Shown here: in pieces, positions 60,989 to 64,000 of the stretch
Numbering within the stretch: position 1 is the stretch's first letter
How the letters are laid out: each line of letters opens with the position of its first letter
Assembly (NCBI GenBank): GCA_002069885.1
Contig: MWCD01000013.1
Span: 1 to 64,000 of the forward strand
Reading direction: 5' to 3'
Length of the DNA: 64,000 bases
From: a bacterium ADurb.Bin236
Lineage (GTDB): Bacteria; UBP15; UBA6099
Notes under the pieces: model-generated
Databases searched by the model: none
Seen by the model: only the letters and a program-made list of their open reading frames with translations
Told to the model about the DNA's origin: nothing
Position numbers and translations under genes: made by a program

Positions 60989-62305
60989 TTGAACAGCGAC
61001 AGAATTGAAATCCTCAACGACTCGCCCGTCGCCCACGGCCCGGTCGTCTACTGGATGAGCCGCGACCAGCGCGCCGCCGACAACTGGGCTTTGCTCCGCG
61101 CTCAGGAAATCGCGCTCGAAACTCGCTCCCCGCTCGCCGTCGCTTTCTGCCTAGTCCCCTCTTTCCTCGGCGCGTCGCCCGCGCATTTCTCTTTCATGCT
61201 GGACGGCTTGCGCGAGACCGAGGCAGATCTTCAAAAAAAATCCATCCCCTTCTTCCTGCTGCGCGGCGAGCCGGAAACAGCCCTTCCCGCCTTCCTTGCT
61301 AAATGCGGCGCCCGCGCCCTCGTCGCCGACTTCGACCCGCTCAGAATTAAACGCCGCTGGAAATCGCTCGTCGCCAGAAATGTCAACTTCCGATTCGAGG
61401 AAGTCGACGCCCACAACATCGTTCCCTGCCGCGCCGCGTCCCCAAAACTGGAATTCGCCGCACGCACTATAAGACCGAAAATCAACCGCCTTCTGGACGG
61501 CTTTCTAACGGATTTCCCGGCCTTGAAGAAACACCCCTTCGCTTGGAACAAACCCGCGCCGCGCAACGAGTGGCCCACCTCTCCGTCCGGCGGCGCAAAA
61601 CCCTCCCGCCCAGCCCCCGGTTGCAAAGCGGCAAATAAAGCTCTCCGCGGCTTCATCTCGCGCAGGCTCGACAGCTACGACGCCGACCGCAACAACCCCA
61701 ACATCGACGGACAGTCCGGCCTCTCTCCCTACATCCACTTCGGCCAACTGTCCGCCCAGCGCGCCGCGCTCGATGTCCGCTCCTCCGGCTCCCCCGGCTC
61801 CTCCCCTTTCCTCGAAGAACTCATCGTCCGCCGCGAACTTTCCGACAACTTCTGCTTCTATAACGATAACTACGACTCCTTCGACGGTTTCCACACGTGG
61901 GCCAAAAAAACTCTCAACGAGCATCGCGCGGACAAAAGGGAATATCTGTATTCGAGAGACGATCTGGAAGCCGCTGAAACTCATGACACGCTATGGAACG
62001 CCGCCCAGCGGCAGATGGCCGCCGAGGGCAAGATGCACGGATTCATGCGCATGTACTGGTGCAAAAAAATCCTCGAATGGACCTCTTCCCCGGAAGAAGC
62101 CATGAGCGCCGCCATCTACCTCAACGACAAATACGAGCTTGACGGGCGCGACCCGAACGGATACGCGGGCATCGCTTGGAGCATCGGCGGCGTACACGAC
62201 CGCGCATGGGGCGAACGCCCTGTCTTCGGTAAAATAAGATATATGAGCCACAACGGTTGCAAATCCAAATTCAACGTCAACGAATATATCCGCAATCATC
62301 AATAA
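60989..62305 (+). CDS. Class II cyclobutane pyrimidine dimer photolyase
   Basis: The 438-residue flavoprotein repairs UV-made pyrimidine dimers using light. The class II signature YWMSRDQRAADNWAL stands near the N-terminus, with GGVHDRAWGERPVFGKIRYM and the FAD-pocket segment HGFMRMYWCKKILEWT at the C-terminus. The start is TTG 60989 with GGAG 8 bases upstream; the first ATG in frame would remove the conserved start. Length fits class II. It is 25 bases after korC. Finding it beside an anaerobic enzyme operon implies at least periodic exposure to light. Confidence 0.93.
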   Translation: MNSDRIEILNDSPVAHGPVVYWMSRDQRAADNWALLRAQEIALETRSPLAVAFCLVPSFLGASPAHFSFMLDGLRETEADLQKKSIPFFLLRGEPETALPAFLAKCGARALVADFDPLRIKRRWKSLVARNVNFRFEEVDAHNIVPCRAASPKLEFAARTIRPKINRLLDGFLTDFPALKKHPFAWNKPAPRNEWPTSPSGGAKPSRPAPGCKAANKALRGFISRRLDSYDADRNNPNIDGQSGLSPYIHFGQLSAQRAALDVRSSGSPGSSPFLEELIVRRELSDNFCFYNDNYDSFDGFHTWAKKTLNEHRADKREYLYSRDDLEAAETHDTLWNAAQRQMAAEGKMHGFMRMYWCKKILEWTSSPEEAMSAAIYLNDKYELDGRDPNGYAGIAWSIGGVHDRAWGERPVFGKIRYMSHNGCKSKFNVNEYIRNHQ

Positions 62306-62317
62306 CCGCGCCTCCGG

Positions 62318-62372
62318 CTGCCAAAGAGAAACTTTTTTCAAAAGATTTCCCTTATCTCTTTTCTTTTCTTTT
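62318..62372 (+). repeat. A/T-rich hairpin repeat and T-rich tract after the photolyase gene
   Basis: CCAAAGAGAAACTTTTTTC is followed by AAAAGATTTCCCTTATCTCTT and then a T-rich stretch. CAAAGAGAAACTT is shared with the elements near 10113 and 19079. It probably ends transcription of the photolyase gene. Confidence 0.5.
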
Positions 62373-62391
62373 TTCCAAAGCGCGGCGCGCG

Positions 62392-64000
62392 TTATCTTAC
62401 GTCGTAAAGAGGATCGCAGAGAAGCGTATTCGCCGACACTGGGGCCAGTTTGCCGAAGTTCTTTTTCAGAACCGCTAGGTCATGGATGGATATTTTTCCG
62501 TCCAAATTGAAATCGGCCGCCGGGTGATATTTCGCGTCGCCCGCAATCGCGCCGAACCGATATTTAAGAGGTTGCAGATTAGCCACATGCACTGTAGGGC
62601 GGCAAGTCGGATTGCCCATTTCGCCTCCTCCTGCGGTGGAAATATCGGGGACGGCCAACGCCTTGACGTAGTTGACGGCTGTGTCGCTTAAAGACCCCGC
62701 CGGCTGCAGCGCCGCCACACATTCGCCTTCAGTAGAATCAGCCGCGCATCCCATGAGGTTCGCCGCTTTCGGGTCCCATGTCCCGACAGGGAATCTAGCT
62801 TGAACGATATACTTTTTCGTCTGGTCCACGCATTCCGAACACGATCCGGCTCTCAACCTGAACGTAGTTATTTCTCCTTTTGAATCCGTGACCGCTCTTT
62901 TTACAACCGTCTTGTAGGCGGATTCAACCACTTCGATCTGAACGCCGGGCGCTCCTTCCTTAATTTTCTTGAACCCTGTGGACACCCCTGCCGCGAACAG
63001 GCAACCCGGATCCACGCTGTCGCAAGCGGCTATCGAATATTTCTCAAAAGCATCGACAAGCGCGATTTCAACCGGGCATTCCCCCGGATCTCCCGTCCTG
63101 CACGAATCCTGTGTTTCCAAGTTGACAGGCGCCGCGGACACCGCTATCTGAGATTCTCCGCAAGACACTCCCGTGTAACTGACTCCGATATAGTAATTGC
63201 CGGAGCTTGTTACCGGAACGTTCGCGAATGTGAGCGGTTCCTGCCCCAGTTGCCTGTCATGTTCCCCAGCGACCGCTCCGGCGGTCAATCTCCCGTAAGG
63301 CGCCGCGCATGACGCCGGATTCGAGCTTACGCACAGGTACGCGTGATACCCGGCTCCCATCCCGTCGTCGGAGGCGGAATTTGTCCATCCCGCCCTCACG
63401 CCGTAATATGTGGGAGCTATCTCGAATCCTTCAACAGCCGTCGGCGGAAAACACTTGTCCGTCGGCGAGCAATAGCCGCAGTTGGATAGATCGGACGACT
63501 CATACATGGCGCTTGTGTTTGCGCTAGGATCGCTGGCCGTCGCGCAGTAAATGTATTCCGCATCGGTCGTCACATCTTGATCCATATAGCTCAAGCCCGT
63601 CATCGGCGAGGCGTTTCTTCTCGTGAATTTAGCTCCCGAGTCGCAGGTCTCCCAGTTGCCCTCGCACCTGTGGATGTCATACGTCACCGCATTTTTGTCC
63701 TTCACCGCCGCCCATGCCGGCTCGCATGAAAACTGATCAAACGCTATCGGCTCTATCATGTCTGGCTTATTCGGAGCCAGAATATCCTTAGGAGCACAAA
63801 TAACAGCTTGCGCCGTCGCCGGGACCGGCGTGGCTCTTGAATATTTGGAAAAAACATTATACGCGTAAACCCTGTAACAGTATGGAGTCCCATTCTCAAG
63901 AAATGCGCTTGCATGGGTGTATTCAGAGCTTCCTCCCGCCATTACTGTCTTCAATACGGCTGATTCGTTGTTAGGTTCAGGCAACTGGGCGCATCCGCCG
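62392..64000 (-). CDS. Secreted Cys-rich FN3/dockerin-like protein, 3' part only
   Basis: At least 535 residues are coded; the frame is open to the window's right edge, so the 5' end is missing. The visible part has two fibronectin-III-like modules (for example PYCYRVYAYNVFSKYSRATPV; TYDIHRCEGNWETC...DAEYIYCATASDPSAN), a Cys-rich beta region with a CnaB-like stretch (AVTDSKGEITTFRLRAGSC), and near the C-terminus ADFNLDGKISIHDLAVLKKNFGKL. That last segment is one calcium-binding dockerin-type loop with helix. It is probably extracellular or cell-surface. No cohesin is visible in the window. Function unknown. Confidence 0.75.
   Translation of the reverse strand, partial: GGCAQLPEPNNESAVLKTVMAGGSSEYTHASAFLENGTPYCYRVYAYNVFSKYSRATPVPATAQAVICAPKDILAPNKPDMIEPIAFDQFSCEPAWAAVKDKNAVTYDIHRCEGNWETCDSGAKFTRRNASPMTGLSYMDQDVTTDAEYIYCATASDPSANTSAMYESSDLSNCGYCSPTDKCFPPTAVEGFEIAPTYYGVRAGWTNSASDDGMGAGYHAYLCVSSNPASCAAPYGRLTAGAVAGEHDRQLGQEPLTFANVPVTSSGNYYIGVSYTGVSCGESQIAVSAAPVNLETQDSCRTGDPGECPVEIALVDAFEKYSIAACDSVDPGCLFAAGVSTGFKKIKEGAPGVQIEVVESAYKTVVKRAVTDSKGEITTFRLRAGSCSECVDQTKKYIVQARFPVGTWDPKAANLMGCAADSTEGECVAALQPAGSLSDTAVNYVKALAVPDISTAGGGEMGNPTCRPTVHVANLQPLKYRFGAIAGDAKYHPAADFNLDGKISIHDLAVLKKNFGKLAPVSANTLLCDPLYDVR

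Overview
The window looks like a stretch of a GC-rich, diderm (Gram-negative-type), probably anaerobic bacterium. The support is a TonB-dependent outer-membrane receptor, several Sec, Tat and lipoprotein signal peptides, and a ferredoxin-dependent 2-oxoacid oxidoreductase. No rRNA, tRNA or CRISPR array was seen, and the lineage cannot be named from what is here. The first ~220 bases carry the 3' end of an mreB-like gene in a visibly more AT-rich style than the rest, and may be a foreign or chimeric contig end.

Layout. 0-10 kb: housekeeping and envelope genes (membrane protein, LolA/DUF1571-like protein, nitronate monooxygenase family, two tandem Tat-exported metallophosphoesterases, RdgB, a rhodanese-thioredoxin fusion, an alkyl-DHAP synthase-like flavoprotein). 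10.2-17.1 kb: a vitamin B12 uptake operon (promoter, cobalamin riboswitch, terminator, btuB, a beta-propeller lipoprotein, btuF, btuD, btuC). The lipoprotein sits where Bacteroides carries the B12-capturing BtuG. 17.2-19 kb: GH84 N-acetylglucosaminidase.

19-54 kb is a signalling and surface-structure island. It holds five large hybrid histidine kinases (one broken by an in-frame TAG), a response regulator, a REC-Hpt protein, two NtrC-type sigma54 activators, a STAS protein, a PHP-domain membrane protein, and a five-gene minus-strand operon that looks like a non-classical chaperone/usher fibre system: two paralogous secreted subunits, a chaperone-like protein, a minor subunit and a large outer-membrane barrel protein. 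Five sigma54 (-24/-12) promoters can be read by eye. They precede the fibre operon, the PHP/kinase operon, the STAS gene and two small unknown genes. Three have an 11-bp palindrome TTACAGTGTAA (two exact, one with a single mismatch) 130-180 bp upstream, and two have degenerate TACA/TGTA arrangements at similar distances. This suggests a single sigma54 regulon joining the signalling proteins to the surface fibre, plausibly driven by the local NtrC-type regulators.

54-64 kb returns to ordinary metabolism: a stand-alone tRNA-binding (MetG C-terminal/CsaA-like) protein, a GT-C-like membrane protein, trpD, the four-subunit 2-oxoacid:ferredoxin oxidoreductase, a class II photolyase, and the 3' part of a secreted fibronectin-III/dockerin-like protein that runs off the window. 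A small family of A/T-rich intergenic hairpins recurs at several gene ends.
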